Part shown: positions 20,702 through 29,950 of the stretch, in pieces | Position numbering within the stretch: the first letter of the stretch is position 1 | Layout: the number at the start of each line of letters is the position of its first letter | Origin: Ralstonia pickettii | GTDB lineage: Bacteria; Pseudomonadota; Gammaproteobacteria; Burkholderiales; Burkholderiaceae | DNA length: 64,000 nucleotides | Assembly: GCF_000607165.1 (NCBI RefSeq) | Contig: NZ_JFZG01000024.1 | Coordinates: forward strand, 806,001 to 870,000 | Reading direction: 5' to 3' | Notes under the pieces: model-generated | Seen by the model: only the letters and a program-made list of their open reading frames with translations | Told to the model about the DNA's origin: nothing | Database searches by the model: none | Made by a program: the position numbers and the translations under genes

Positions 20702-23452
20702 ATGACCCAGTTTCTTCCGGCTCAGGCCGGAGCCTCTCCTGCAGACGTTGCGCTGGGCCCCCAGGCCGCGCAACGTCCGGTAGCGGCCATGGTCGGGGCG
20801 ATGACTGATGTGCGTGGTACCGATTTCGATGCGCTGTCACGGCTGTCGTCCGACGCGGTATTGCTGACCGTGGACGGGCGCCTCGTGCGAGCCAACCCGG
20901 CCGCCGCCCGCTTGCTGGGCGCGCAGGATCCAGCGCAACTGGCGGGCCTGCAACTCGCCGGCCTGATTCATCCCGATGACGTTGCCCAGGCGGTTCCGCG
21001 CCTGGCAGGCATGTTGAGCAGCGGGGTCTCTGCCCAGCCGGTCGAACACCGTCTGGTGCGCGCCGACTACACACACGTGCTGGTTGCCAGCGAAGCCGCT
21101 GCGTGCGAGCACGAGGGCCAGCCCGCCGTCATGATTGTGCTGCGTGAAGCCGTGTCGCGCCATGCGTTGGAGCGCCACGCCGTACAGGCTCGCGCTGAAG
21201 CGCTGCATGCGCGCCGTCTGCTCGCTTCGGAGAACGCCGTGCTTGCGCAACTTGCCTCCAATGCGACGCTGTCGAGTGTGCTGCGCCACCTGTGTCTGTA
21301 TGTCGAGCAGGTTTATCCGAATGCCATGTCGGCGCTGCTGTTGCTGGACGCCGGCTCCCAGACCTTGCGTGTGGCCGCTGCGCCCACGCTGCCAGCGACC
21401 TATGTCGCCACACTGGAAGACACGCCTGTCGGCCCCGATACCGGCGCATGCGGCTGCGCGGTGTATCTGGGCGACGCCGTCTTCGTCGACAACATTGCGA
21501 CCGACCCGCGCTGGCAACACGAGCGCACGGCGGCATTGGCTGCGGGTTTTGCTTCTGCATGGGCGTTGCCGATCCGCTCTTCTCGCGGGGACAAGCTTGG
21601 CGTGCTCGCGCTGTTCTATCGACAACCGTGCATGCCCGTGGAAGAAGAGCAGCATTTCCTCGACGACGTCACGCACCTGGCAGGCGTTGCCATTCAGAAG
21701 GACACCGTCGAACGCGGCCTGGCCGAAAGCGAAGAGCGCTATCGCCTGGCGATCTCGAATTTGCATGAAGGCGTCGTCATCATGTCGCCGGACGGCGTGG
21801 TGCAGGCCGCCAACGCCAGCGCCGAGCGCATCCTGCGCGTGCGCCCCGGGCAGCTCGTGGGGCGTAACCGGCTCGACCCGATTCAACGCGTTGTGGATGA
21901 AGACGGCAAGGAAGTCGGTTCGACCATGATGCCGTCCGCGTTGGTGCTGCGCACCGGCGAACCCATCTTCGGCCGCGTGTACGGGCTGTTGCTCAAAACG
22001 GGCGAGTTGATGTGGGTGCGGCAGAACATCATTCCCATCCGCCGCCATGCCGAGCCGGCACCCAGCAGCGTGATGCTGTCGTTTGCCGATATCACCGATA
22101 TCAAGCGCGCCGAGCAGCGCTTGCGCCATCTGGCCGCGCACGACGCGCTCACGGGGCTGACCAACCGCAGCTTCTTCATCGCGCACCTGGAAGGCGCCAT
22201 TGAGAGCGCGCGCGACGAGAGCCGCGAGTTGGCGCTCTTCTTCCTCGATCTCGACCGCTTCAAAAGCGTGAATGACACTGCCGGCCATGCCTGCGGCGAC
22301 ACGCTGCTGCAAAGCGCCGCGGCGCGCCTGACCGATTGCATCGGCCCCGGCGACGTAATCGCCCGCCTGGGCGGTGACGAATTCGTCATCCTGATCGACC
22401 AGCGTGTTGAGGGAAAGCGCATCGCGCTGCTGGCTGAACGTTTGCTTCAGGCCATGCGCGAGCCCTTCGATACCGTCAACGGACGTTACTACCTGGGTGT
22501 GTCGATTGGTGTGGCGCTGTATCCGCATGACGGCATCTCGGGTTCCGACCTGCTGCGTTCTGCCGACGCCGCCATGTACCGCGCCAAGCAGAACGGTCGC
22601 AACCGTGCGCAGTTCTACACGGCTGAACTTAACGCCCGGCTGCAACGCCGCTACATGCTGGAAAACGCGCTGCGCGATGCGCGCGAGAACAACGAACTGC
22701 AGCTCGTCTATCAACCCAAGTACGACCTTGCCAGCCATCGCATCGTCGGTGCCGAGGCACTGCTGCGCTGGAACAGCGCCAAGCTTGGGGCGATCTCGCC
22801 GGTGGAGTTCATCCCGGTGGCGGAAGAGACCGGTCTGATCGTGCCGATTGGCGCATGGGTCTTGCGCCGCGCCTGCGAGCAGGCCGTGATCTGGTACGAA
22901 GCGCTGGGCTATGACTTCCGCATGGCGGTCAACCAGTCGGCGCGCCAGTTCCAGGCCGGCGACGTGGTCCCGATGATCGAACAGACGCTGGCCGACAGCG
23001 GCCTGCCGCCCACCGCGCTTGAAGTCGAAATTACCGAAAGCCTGCTGATGGGCGGTGCGGACGAGGTCCGCCCGATGTTCGATGCACTCACCGCGCAGGG
23101 CATCCGGATCTCGATCGACGATTTCGGTACCGGGTATTCATCGCTGTCGTATCTGCAGCGCTTCCCGATCAGCAACGTGAAGATCGACCGCTCGTTCATC
23201 ACCGGCATTCCGGGCGATCCGGATTCCGTGGCGTTGACGGAGGCCATCGTCGCTATGGCGCGCGCCCTGGGCATGACCGTCACCGCCGAAGGTGTGGAAG
23301 ACGCCGATCAGGTGGAGTTCCTCGCCAAGGCGGGCTGCCAGGAAATCCAGGGCTACTACATCGGCAAGCCTGTCACGGCCGAAGGTTTCGACCGTTTGCT
23401 GCGGGCGCACCTGTCCGTGGTGGATGCCGGCGTGCGCGCCGCGCTGGGCTGA
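20702..23452 (+). CDS. PAS-GAF-PAS-GGDEF-EAL cyclic di-GMP signalling protein
   Basis: A cytoplasmic protein of 916 residues with an N-terminal PAS (about 40-150), a GAF domain (about 175-335), a second PAS (about 345-470), GGDEF (about 480-640) and EAL (about 655-905). The GGDEF motif is intact (Gly557 onward), as is the EAL motif (Glu685 in GAEALLRW) with [10 protein letters not shown] and KIDRSF metal-binding segments, so both cyclase and phosphodiesterase activity are possible. The inhibitory RxxD site five residues before GGDEF is absent (GPGD). No membrane helix is seen. The ATG at 20702 is chosen over a TTG two codons earlier; neither has a strong ribosome site. It may control the switch between motile and biofilm states. 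Confidence 0.9.
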   Translation: MTQFLPAQAGASPADVALGPQAAQRPVAAMVGAMTDVRGTDFDALSRLSSDAVLLTVDGRLVRANPAAARLLGAQDPAQLAGLQLAGLIHPDDVAQAVPRLAGMLSSGVSAQPVEHRLVRADYTHVLVASEAAACEHEGQPAVMIVLREAVSRHALERHAVQARAEALHARRLLASENAVLAQLASNATLSSVLRHLCLYVEQVYPNAMSALLLLDAGSQTLRVAAAPTLPATYVATLEDTPVGPDTGACGCAVYLGDAVFVDNIATDPRWQHERTAALAAGFASAWALPIRSSRGDKLGVLALFYRQPCMPVEEEQHFLDDVTHLAGVAIQKDTVERGLAESEERYRLAISNLHEGVVIMSPDGVVQAANASAERILRVRPGQLVGRNRLDPIQRVVDEDGKEVGSTMMPSALVLRTGEPIFGRVYGLLLKTGELMWVRQNIIPIRRHAEPAPSSVMLSFADITDIKRAEQRLRHLAAHDALTGLTNRSFFIAHLEGAIESARDESRELALFFLDLDRFKSVNDTAGHACGDTLLQSAAARLTDCIGPGDVIARLGGDEFVILIDQRVEGKRIALLAERLLQAMREPFDTVNGRYYLGVSIGVALYPHDGISGSDLLRSADAAMYRAKQNGRNRAQFYTAELNARLQRRYMLENALRDARENNELQLVYQPKYDLASHRIVGAEALLRWNSAKLGAISPVEFIPVAEETGLIVPIGAWVLRRACEQAVIWYEALGYDFRMAVNQSARQFQAGDVVPMIEQTLADSGLPPTALEVEITESLLMGGADEVRPMFDALTAQGIRISIDDFGTGYSSLSYLQRFPISNVKIDRSFITGIPGDPDSVALTEAIVAMARALGMTVTAEGVEDADQVEFLAKAGCQEIQGYYIGKPVTAEGFDRLLRAHLSVVDAGVRAALG

Positions 23453-23494
23453 CGGCGCGGCTGACTGCGGGGCTGACCGAGCGGCTGACTGAGC
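23447..23494 (+). repeat. Twelve-base tandem repeat across a stop codon
   Basis: GGCTGAC recurs at 23447, 23459, 23471 and 23483, exactly twelve bases apart. The first copy contains the TGA of the GGDEF-EAL gene, so each further copy gives another in-frame TGA. Confidence 0.8.
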
Positions 23495-23587
23495 CATTCA
23501 CACCGGCGTTTCTGCCGTTCGTCGCAATCCGCTCCCGCGTGCGGGGGCCGGCACCTAAGCTGGCGTCATTCCAACAGGGAGACCGCC

Positions 23588-24091
23588 ATGCTCGAATCGA
23601 TCGCCTCCATCGTGTCGCATACGCCCACCTGGGTGTTCGTGGTGTTTGCCGTGCTGATCGCCATTGGGGTGCGTCAGATGCAGCCCCGCATCGTGTCGCG
23701 CCGCCGCCTGATCGTGCTTCCGCTGGTGGTGGCCGCGTACTCGCTCTACGGCGTGTCGATGGCAAGCCATGGCAGCGCGCTTGCGCTCACGATGTGGCTG
23801 GTGGCCGTTCTGATGGCATTCCTGCTGACATACATGTCGCCGCCCAACGGCGCCGTGTCTGAAACGGCCCGCACCGTACGCGTGCCCGGAAGCTGGGTGC
23901 CGATGGTGGTGATCGTGGGCCTGTTCGCTGCCCGCTATGCCTACAACGTGATGCTAGCGATGCACCCGGAGGTCTCGCACTCTGCCAGCTTCATGGCGAT
24001 GTTCAGCGCGCTGTTCGGCTTCCTGGGCGGGCTGCTGCTCTCGCGCTCGGTGCTGCTGCATGTGCGTACGCCGCGCCTGGCGGCGGCTTGA
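23588..24091 (+). CDS. Small integral membrane protein, DUF6622-like
   Basis: A 167-residue protein with four to five hydrophobic helices (about 12-28, 42-58, 66-85, 100-122, 132-152), separated by short basic loops such as QPRIVSRRRLIVLP. It resembles the DUF6622 family of uncharacterised inner-membrane proteins. The ATG has a GGGAGA ribosome site. It lies 58 bases before modE on the same strand, but nothing ties it to molybdenum. Confidence 0.6.
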   Translation: MLESIASIVSHTPTWVFVVFAVLIAIGVRQMQPRIVSRRRLIVLPLVVAAYSLYGVSMASHGSALALTMWLVAVLMAFLLTYMSPPNGAVSETARTVRVPGSWVPMVVIVGLFAARYAYNVMLAMHPEVSHSASFMAMFSALFGFLGGLLLSRSVLLHVRTPRLAAA

Positions 24092-24149
24092 GCCGACGAA
24101 TCAGCGTTAACATCCTGCATGTTGCAATCTCCATCCAAGACGAGACGAC

Positions 24150-24962
24150 ATGCTGGAACTCGACGGCACCATCTGGCTGCGCGCCGGTGAAGACAACTGG
24201 GGCGGGCGCGGCCGGATCGAACTGCTGGCTGCCATCGGGCAGACCGGCTCCATCACCGCAGGCGCCAAAACCGTGGGTCTTTCCTACAAGGCCGCGTGGG
24301 ACGCCATCGACACCATGAACAACCTAGCCGGCGAGCCGCTGGTGGTGCGCACCACGGGCGGCAAGGGCGGCGGTGGCAGTGTGTTGACGCCGCGCGCGCA
24401 ACGGCTGATCGAGAGCTTCCGCGTGCTGGAAGCCGAGCACCGTCGCTTTGTCGAACGCCTGGATGCCGCCGCGCAGGCTGCCAGCGAAGACGTCAACCTG
24501 CTGCGCCGCCTGATGCTGCGCACGAGCGCGCGCAACACCCTGTTCGGCACGGTGGAATCGGTGGCGTCGGGCGCCGTCAATGATGTGGTGACGCTGCGCC
24601 TGCCCGGCGGTCAGGCTGTCGCCGCCACCATCACCCAGGAAAGCACGCGCATGCTGGGGCTGGCGCCGGATGTGCAGGCCGTCGCGCTCATCAAGGCGCC
24701 TGCCGTGATGCTGATGCGCGGCGCCGGCGAATGGCGCGTCTCGGCAGAAAATCAGTTGCCGTGCGTGGTCACGGAAATCCGCGATGGCGCGGTGCAGGCC
24801 GAAGTGCGCTTGCGCCTGCTCGATGCGAACGCCGCGTCGGCGGGCGAAACCGTGCTGGTGGCGATGCTCTCGCGCACCGCTGTGGAAACACTGGCACTGG
24901 CCGAAGGTGTGGAAGCCGTGGCTGTCTTTGAAGCGTCGAGCGTGATCCTGGGATTGGCCTAA
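24150..24962 (+). CDS. modE: Molybdate-responsive regulator ModE
   Basis: A 270-residue regulator with an N-terminal winged-helix domain of the LysR-like ModE type (GRIELLAAIGQTGSITAGAK and SYKAAWDAIDTMNNLAGEPL) and two C-terminal TOBE/Mop molybdate-binding repeats (about 125-190 and 200-268, each with a V.A.V-type beta pattern). It binds molybdate and represses uptake genes when the metal is plentiful. A ModE-type operator lies at 26985-27012 in front of modB. It is followed after six bases by the flavodoxin-like gene, so both are probably on one transcript. Confidence 0.92.
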   Translation: MLELDGTIWLRAGEDNWGGRGRIELLAAIGQTGSITAGAKTVGLSYKAAWDAIDTMNNLAGEPLVVRTTGGKGGGGSVLTPRAQRLIESFRVLEAEHRRFVERLDAAAQAASEDVNLLRRLMLRTSARNTLFGTVESVASGAVNDVVTLRLPGGQAVAATITQESTRMLGLAPDVQAVALIKAPAVMLMRGAGEWRVSAENQLPCVVTEIRDGAVQAEVRLRLLDANAASAGETVLVAMLSRTAVETLALAEGVEAVAVFEASSVILGLA

Positions 24963-24968
24963 GCCCCC

Positions 24969-25466
24969 ATGACGCCCAAAACCCTGCTGATCGTCTACCA
25001 CTCGATGACGGGTGGCGCGCGCCAGATGGCCGAGGCCGCTCAGGCGGGCGCCGCAGAAGAGGGCGGCATTGCGGTGCGGTTGCGGCACGCGGCGCAGGCC
25101 GGCCCCGACGATGTGCTGGCGGCGGACGGCTATCTCTTCGCGACACCGGAAAACCTCGCCGCCATCAGCGGGCAGCTCAAAGACTTTTTCGACCGCTGCT
25201 ATTACCCGGTGCTCGACCGTATCAACGGCCGTCCATACGCGTGCCTGATCTGTGCAGGCAGCGATGGCCAGAACGCGGTGCGCCAGATTGAACGCATTGC
25301 CACCGGCTGGCGGCTCACGCCCGTGGCCGAGCCGATCATCGTCTGCACGCATGCGCAAACGCCCGAGGCCATCCTGGCTCCCAAGCGCATCGGGGCAGAC
25401 GATCTGGAGCGCTGCCGCGCCCTCGGGCAGGCCATGGCAACCGGGCTCGCGTTAGGCGTTTTCTAG
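24969..25466 (+). CDS. Flavodoxin-like NAD(P)H-quinone reductase family protein
   Basis: A 165-residue flavodoxin-fold protein. The first strand and phosphate loop (LLIVYHSMTGGARQMAEAA) bind FMN, and YLFATPENLAAISGQLKDFF is the typical second loop contacting the flavin ring. Such proteins carry or transfer electrons, often reducing quinones or FMN-dependent partners. It is translationally close to modE, and its end overlaps the convergent modC by four bases. The link to molybdenum use may be real, since molybdoenzymes are redox enzymes, but is not shown by sequence. Confidence 0.75.
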   Translation: MTPKTLLIVYHSMTGGARQMAEAAQAGAAEEGGIAVRLRHAAQAGPDDVLAADGYLFATPENLAAISGQLKDFFDRCYYPVLDRINGRPYACLICAGSDGQNAVRQIERIATGWRLTPVAEPIIVCTHAQTPEAILAPKRIGADDLERCRALGQAMATGLALGVF

Positions 25467-26206
25467 CGGTTCACCACAGCCGTCAGATGCGGATACGGCG
25501 ACAGCGGTGCCGCATCGGGCGCGCGCACCGCATCGGCCACGACGCGGCCATCGCGCAGCTCGAATACGTGGTCTCCGAAGATCTCCACATCGGCCGGGTC
25601 GTGCGTGATCATCAGCATCGGGACCCGCAGCCGCGCTTGCAGGGCAGACAGCTCGGAACGCATGCGCGTGCGCAGCGCCGGGTCCAGTGCGGCAAAGGGC
25701 TCGTCGAGCAGCAGCATCGATGGCTCGGCGATCAGCGCGCGGGCCAGCGCCACACGCTGGCGCTGCCCGCCGGAAATCTGCGTCGGGTAATTGGCGGCGA
25801 CGGCGCCCAACTCGAACGTGTCGATCCACTGCTGCACGCGAGGGTCGTGTGTGCGGCGTGGCGGGTTGAACCACCCGCGCTTGAGCCCGAACGCAATGTT
25901 CTGCGTCACCGTCAGGTGGTTGAAGAGCGCGTAGTCCTGGAAGAGGTAGCCGACGCGGCGTTCTTGCGCGCTGAGGTTGATGCCGTCGGCGTGATCGAAC
26001 AGCGTGCGCCCGTTCAGCACGATGCGGCCGCGCTCGGGCGTCATGAGGCCGGCAATGGCGCGCAGCGTGAGGCTCTTGCCCGCGCCCGACGGCCCGTACA
26101 GCACCACGCGCCGGCTGTCCGAGCGTACGGCAATGTCCAGCGAGAACACACGCGCCGCGCTGGTGAGCGTTTTCTGCACGACGAGATCGATCATGCCGCC
26201 GCTCAT
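25463..26206 (-). CDS. modC: Molybdate ABC transporter ATPase ModC (short form)
   Basis: A 247-residue ABC ATPase with Walker A GPSGAGKS (38-45), signature ISGGQRQRVALARAL, and Walker B LLLDEPFAALD. It powers import of molybdate across the inner membrane with ModB. Enteric ModC is about 350 residues and ends in a TOBE domain that binds molybdate; this one stops after the ATPase, so that regulatory domain is missing. The ATG at 26206 is chosen because it overlaps the modB stop (ATGA) and follows no better site. Confidence 0.85.
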   Translation of the reverse strand: MSGGMIDLVVQKTLTSAARVFSLDIAVRSDSRRVVLYGPSGAGKSLTLRAIAGLMTPERGRIVLNGRTLFDHADGINLSAQERRVGYLFQDYALFNHLTVTQNIAFGLKRGWFNPPRRTHDPRVQQWIDTFELGAVAANYPTQISGGQRQRVALARALIAEPSMLLLDEPFAALDPALRTRMRSELSALQARLRVPMLMITHDPADVEIFGDHVFELRDGRVVADAVRAPDAAPLSPYPHLTAVVNR

Positions 26207-26889
26207 GCCAGTTGCTCCTGAAGGTTCGGCGCGCGCCCTTGCAGCAGCCGGCTGGCAACCACCAGCACCACGATGCAAGTGAGTGAGGTGATCAGCACCA
26301 GCGTATTGGCCGTGGCGTCGTCGCCGGCCTGCACGGCTTCGTAGATGGCCACGGAAAGCGTCTGCGTGCGGCCCGGCAGGTTGCCGGCAATCATGAGCGT
26401 GGCACCAAATTCGCCCAATGCACGCGCAAAGGCCAGCAGCACGCCGGCGGCAATGCCGCGTGCGGCCAGCGGCAGCGTGACGCGAAAGAACACGGCAGCC
26501 TCCGGCAGGCCCAGCACGCGCGCCGCATTTTCCAGTTGGTGATCCACGCCTTCAAAGGCAGCGCGCGCGGATTTCATGACCAGAGGAAACGCCACCACCG
26601 TGGAGGCAATCACCGCGCCCTGCCAGGTAAAGACGAGCTGGATCCCGATGCTGTCGAGCCACCCACCGATTGGGCCGCGCCGGCCCAGCAGCACCAGCAG
26701 GTAATAGCCGAGCACCGTGGGCGGCAGCACCAGGGGCAGCGTCAGGATTGAGTCGATGACGTCGCGCAGGCGGTTGCGCGTGCGGGCAAGTGCGTAAGCC
26801 GCGCCCACGCCCAGCACGAGGTTCAGGACGGTCGCCCAGCCGGCCACCTTGAGTGAAAGCAGCAGAGGCGTCCAGATGGAAGCGGACAT
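26203..26889 (-). CDS. modB: Molybdate ABC transporter permease ModB
   Basis: A 228-residue permease with five to six hydrophobic helices and the cytoplasmic EAA-type loop (ENAARVLGLPEAAVFFRVTLPLA). Conserved LPPTVLGYYLL and ARALGEFGATLMIAGN segments match ModB. It forms the channel through which ModC drives molybdate import. The periplasmic binding protein gene modA, normally first in the operon, is absent upstream; a ModE operator stands there instead. Confidence 0.9.
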   Translation of the reverse strand: MSASIWTPLLLSLKVAGWATVLNLVLGVGAAYALARTRNRLRDVIDSILTLPLVLPPTVLGYYLLVLLGRRGPIGGWLDSIGIQLVFTWQGAVIASTVVAFPLVMKSARAAFEGVDHQLENAARVLGLPEAAVFFRVTLPLAARGIAAGVLLAFARALGEFGATLMIAGNLPGRTQTLSVAIYEAVQAGDDATANTLVLITSLTCIVVLVVASRLLQGRAPNLQEQLA

Positions 26890-27338
26890 GCGGATACGTT
26901 GCGAAGGTGCGGTTGGCTGGCCGGATGATTCCCGCAAACCACGAGGTGACGCGTTGGGCGCCGGCGACAGATTGGGTTAATTATTCGCAATATAGGGTTG
27001 GATATAACGCGCGGTCAATCCTGACACAGTGATGTCCGGCATGCCGCAAGGGGCATGGATGCGCCGTCCTGCGACCGCTGTCAGCGGCGTCCTCCGCTGC
27101 ATTGCAACATAAGCCACGTCGATGGTGGGGCACTAAAAAGTTTTGTTGGACAACCTTGCCGTCAGCTTGCAACAATGCGCCAAAACGTAGGCCGGACGTC
27201 GCTTTTCACGATCCATGCCCAGCGGTGCTCAGGGTCGCCGCACAGCAAATGTCATCCCCCGGGGGGGAAACAGTCTTGGCTATGGCCGGAAGCATTCCGG
27301 CGGCCAAGCAGTGTTTCCAACATGACCGGAGGACGGCA
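26890..27338. other. Intergenic region between modB and the first luxR gene (449 bases)
   Basis: No gene is seen. The part beside modB (26975-27015) is AT-rich and holds a ModE-type operator. The part beside the luxR gene has an AT-rich stretch (about 27130-27150) that could hold its promoter. Open frames through here show no resemblance to known proteins. Confidence 0.35.
26985..27012 (-). promoter_or_regulatory. ModE-type operator upstream of modB
   Basis: TCGCAATATA (26985-26994), eight spacer bases, then TATAACGCGC (27003-27012). This matches the known ModE box layout of two inverted halves containing TATA and flanked by CG. It lies about 96-123 bases before the modB start, where ModE with molybdate would block transcription. 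Confidence 0.6.
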
Positions 27339-28418
27339 ATGGCCGCCGCACATCGCTCAGATGGTTTGCAGGCAGTACGTTTCCCCCGCGCCGAAGACGT
27401 GGCGCTGCTGATGGACATGCGCACCGCGCTCAAGGGGGCGGACGCGCAGTCCGGCGTTTCCACCTGCGCAAGCGCTTCCGTCCAGCTCGACCTGGATGCG
27501 CTGTCCGCGAAGGCGGACACTGCACCGCTACCCGGGCACGCCGATTCCCTGGCCGCACGCACTGCTGCAGACGATGCCGCCAATGGCGATCGCTTCTTCG
27601 TGCCGCTGCCGCCGGGCACGGACGTTGTTCCCGTGGACGAGCACGCGCTGCTGTTCGAGCCCGCGCCCGCACAGCCGGGTCGCCTGCGCCTGGCTGCCGA
27701 ACTACAGGCCGCACGCGGGGTGGCCGAGCGCGCACGCATTGTGTCCGGGCTGATGGGGCTGATGGGCTTTTCATCCCTCACCTACGCGCTGACCGAGCCC
27801 CACGAAAACGCGCCGCCTACGGTGGCCATGCTCAAGAACTACGTGACGCCGCGGTTCCTGCAGCGCTATTGCGACGAGCGCCTTTTCACCGTCGACCCGC
27901 GCCTGCCGGCGGTGTTTGCCACGGGCATGCCGCTGGTGTGGGATCTGGCATCGCTGGCGCGCGGCCAGGCGCGCATGGAACCGGCGATGCGCACGCTGCT
28001 GCAGACGATGGACGAACACGGCCTGCGCAGCGGCGTGATGTTCAGCCTGGGCGCCGGCAAGGGCATGAGCCAGGCGATTGTCAGCCTCAGTTCACCGCAT
28101 GCAGGGCGGGAGTGGATCAGCGACAGCGTGCTTGGCCAGTCGATCCTCTTTGGCATGGCGCTGCATCAGGTCTGGCGGGCGCCACTGCAAACGTTCACGC
28201 GCAACACGCGCGTATCTGGTGAAGAGGCACCGCTCACCGTCATGCAAAGCCGTGTGCTGACGTGCCTGGCCGCCGGCATGAGCGACAAGGAAATCGCCAT
28301 CAAGCTGCACACCACGGCACACAACGTTGATTACCACCTGCGCCTGATTCGCCGCCGCTACGGCGCGACCAACCGCGCGCAGTTGGCCTACATTGCGGGT
28401 CGCCTGAGCCTGATCTGA
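27339..28418 (+). CDS. LuxR-family regulator with autoinducer-binding-like domain
   Basis: A 359-residue regulator. The first 120 residues have no match that I recognise and are rich in Ala and acidic residues. A LuxR autoinducer-type domain follows, with CDERLFTVDPRL and MPLVWDLASLA, and a C-terminal LuxR helix-turn-helix (LTCLAAGMSDKEIAIKLHTT, then NVDYHLRLIRRRYGATNR). The Trp expected in the ligand pocket before Tyr is replaced by Phe (RFLQRY), while Tyr, Asp and the later Trp remain. It is a paralogue of the regulator at 31036-31905. No luxI synthase is present. The ATG at 27339 follows a GGAGG site. It probably controls the secretion locus beside it. Confidence 0.8.
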   Translation: MAAAHRSDGLQAVRFPRAEDVALLMDMRTALKGADAQSGVSTCASASVQLDLDALSAKADTAPLPGHADSLAARTAADDAANGDRFFVPLPPGTDVVPVDEHALLFEPAPAQPGRLRLAAELQAARGVAERARIVSGLMGLMGFSSLTYALTEPHENAPPTVAMLKNYVTPRFLQRYCDERLFTVDPRLPAVFATGMPLVWDLASLARGQARMEPAMRTLLQTMDEHGLRSGVMFSLGAGKGMSQAIVSLSSPHAGREWISDSVLGQSILFGMALHQVWRAPLQTFTRNTRVSGEEAPLTVMQSRVLTCLAAGMSDKEIAIKLHTTAHNVDYHLRLIRRRYGATNRAQLAYIAGRLSLI

Positions 28419-28453
28419 CCGGGATGGACGATGTGCAAGCTGCCACGCGGCGT

Positions 28454-29227
28454 TCAGCGGGGCAGCGCCACGCAGCGCAGGCACGATGTGCCGTCGGCGC
28501 GATTGCACGCAACGATCATCACCTGCCGGCCGGTCTGGCCCGTGCACGCGCTACCGGTCAGCACCCGTGGTTGTGCAGAGGTCGAGGCCGGGCGTGGTGC
28601 TCTTGGGCCCGGCGTACCGCCGCCGGCGGGCACGACAGGAATCGGCTCGATCCGCCCAGGGGCGGCGGCGTCGGGCACGATGGCCGGCACGTCGCCAGCG
28701 TTGGCGACAACCTTCTGCACATAGCCATGGCGGAAGCCGGTTTCGAAATTGCCGCTGTAGTAGCAAGACAGCGCCGCGCGCAACGCCTGTTGCTGATCTC
28801 CATAGCGAGGCAGTGAGCGCGCAAAGCACTCGGCGAGGATGGTGCCGCCTGCACGCAGGTTGCGGCAGGCGTCGAAGGCGGTTTCCAGTGTCTCGCCAAA
28901 GCGCGCGAGGTTGTAGCGGTTGACCTGCCCGAGCCCGACGCTGAAGTTGTAGCCCTGGCGTTCCAGCGAACGCGCGGTTGCCACGGCTTCTTCCAGCGTG
29001 GCAGGTTGGCGCACCAGCCTGCCGCCCACCACGCCGATCGCATAGGGGTTGTAGGCAGACTCCGTGCGCACTAGCGCTTCTAGCGTGAGGCGGTCAACGC
29101 GCGGTGCACACGTGGCGGCCAGCGTGGCGAAAGCGCGCGCATCAATGCGTGGTCCCGCCACGGCAGACGTGGCTGCCATGCAGGCGCCAAAAGTCATGGC
29201 GGCAACGATGAAAGCACTCGCACGCAT
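28454..29227 (-). CDS. Type III secretion-associated lytic transglycosylase
   Basis: A 257-residue exported protein with a signal peptide (about 1-25) and a VirB1/IpgF-like lysozyme-fold domain. The probable catalytic acid is Glu56 in RTESAYNPYAIGV, followed by the family stretches GYNFSVGLGQVNRYN and LSCYYSGNF. Such enzymes cut murein locally so the secretion apparatus can cross the wall. A Pro/Ala-rich tail of about 70 residues with four cysteines ends the protein. Two starts are possible: ATG at 29227, used here, or GTG at 29236. It is the last gene of the luxR-sctQ-sctR group, eleven bases after sctR. Confidence 0.8.
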   Translation of the reverse strand: MRASAFIVAAMTFGACMAATSAVAGPRIDARAFATLAATCAPRVDRLTLEALVRTESAYNPYAIGVVGGRLVRQPATLEEAVATARSLERQGYNFSVGLGQVNRYNLARFGETLETAFDACRNLRAGGTILAECFARSLPRYGDQQQALRAALSCYYSGNFETGFRHGYVQKVVANAGDVPAIVPDAAAPGRIEPIPVVPAGGGTPGPRAPRPASTSAQPRVLTGSACTGQTGRQVMIVACNRADGTSCLRCVALPR

Positions 29228-29238
29228 GGTCGCCACCT

Positions 29239-29898
29239 CTATCGATAAGACAGCACGAGCCCGTGCACCAGCACCGACCAGCCATCGAGCATCACGAACA
29301 GCAGCAGCTTGAACGGCACGGAGATGGTGGTCGGCGCGATCATCTGCATGCCCAACGCCAGCAACAGGTTGGCCACTATCAGGTCGACCACCACGAAGAT
29401 GATGTAGAGCACAAAGCCCACCTGGAACGCCTTGATCAGCTCGGTGAGGGTGAAGCTCGGTACGAGCACTGTCAGATCGTCGTTCTTGAGGCCGGCGGCG
29501 CGCTCCTTGGGCCAGATGCTCGTGGCGGATTTGACGAAGAAGTTGCGCTCTGATTCCAGGGTATGGGTCTGCAGGAATTTCTTCACCGGCGGCTGCGCGG
29601 CATCGAGGATGGCGATCACGTCATCCACACTCATCTGGCTGCTCAGGTTGAAGTTGCGCCCGCGCAGGTTGTCGACCATGTCCATGCCGACTGGCGCCAT
29701 GATGAACACCGTCAGGATCAGCGCGATGCCGTTGAGCACGATGTTGGGCGGCACCTGCTGAATGCCCAGTGCCGAGCGCAGCAGGCCAAACACCACCACC
29801 AGCTTGGTGTAGCTCGTGACCATGAGTGCGGCAAAGGGCGCGATGCCCAGCGCCGCCACCACGGCAATCATCGCTACGGGATTGGGCAGGTTTCCCAT
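29239..29898 (-). CDS. sctR: Type III secretion export gate protein SctR
   Basis: A 219-residue inner-membrane protein of the FliP/YscR/HrcR family. It has the expected four membrane segments and hallmark stretches: MVTSYTKLVVVFGLLRSALG, QQVPPNIVLNGIALILTVF and VPSFTLTELIKAFQVGF. With SctS and SctT it forms the central export gate. The ATG at 29898 begins at the usual family start (MGNLPNP); it has no good ribosome site and lies 52 bases after sctQ. Unlike most systems, sctR is on the opposite strand from sctS, T and U. Confidence 0.93.
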   Translation of the reverse strand: MGNLPNPVAMIAVVAALGIAPFAALMVTSYTKLVVVFGLLRSALGIQQVPPNIVLNGIALILTVFIMAPVGMDMVDNLRGRNFNLSSQMSVDDVIAILDAAQPPVKKFLQTHTLESERNFFVKSATSIWPKERAAGLKNDDLTVLVPSFTLTELIKAFQVGFVLYIIFVVVDLIVANLLLALGMQMIAPTTISVPFKLLLFVMLDGWSVLVHGLVLSYR

Positions 29899-29950
29899 GG
29901 GGCGTGTCGAGTGTGTCGATGCGTTGTTCTTGTTGAGGGAAGGGCGGGCG

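Noticed and set aside
20837-22738. A 633-codon open frame on the minus strand
   Set aside because: It is the mirror of the GGDEF-EAL gene and shows no protein family features.
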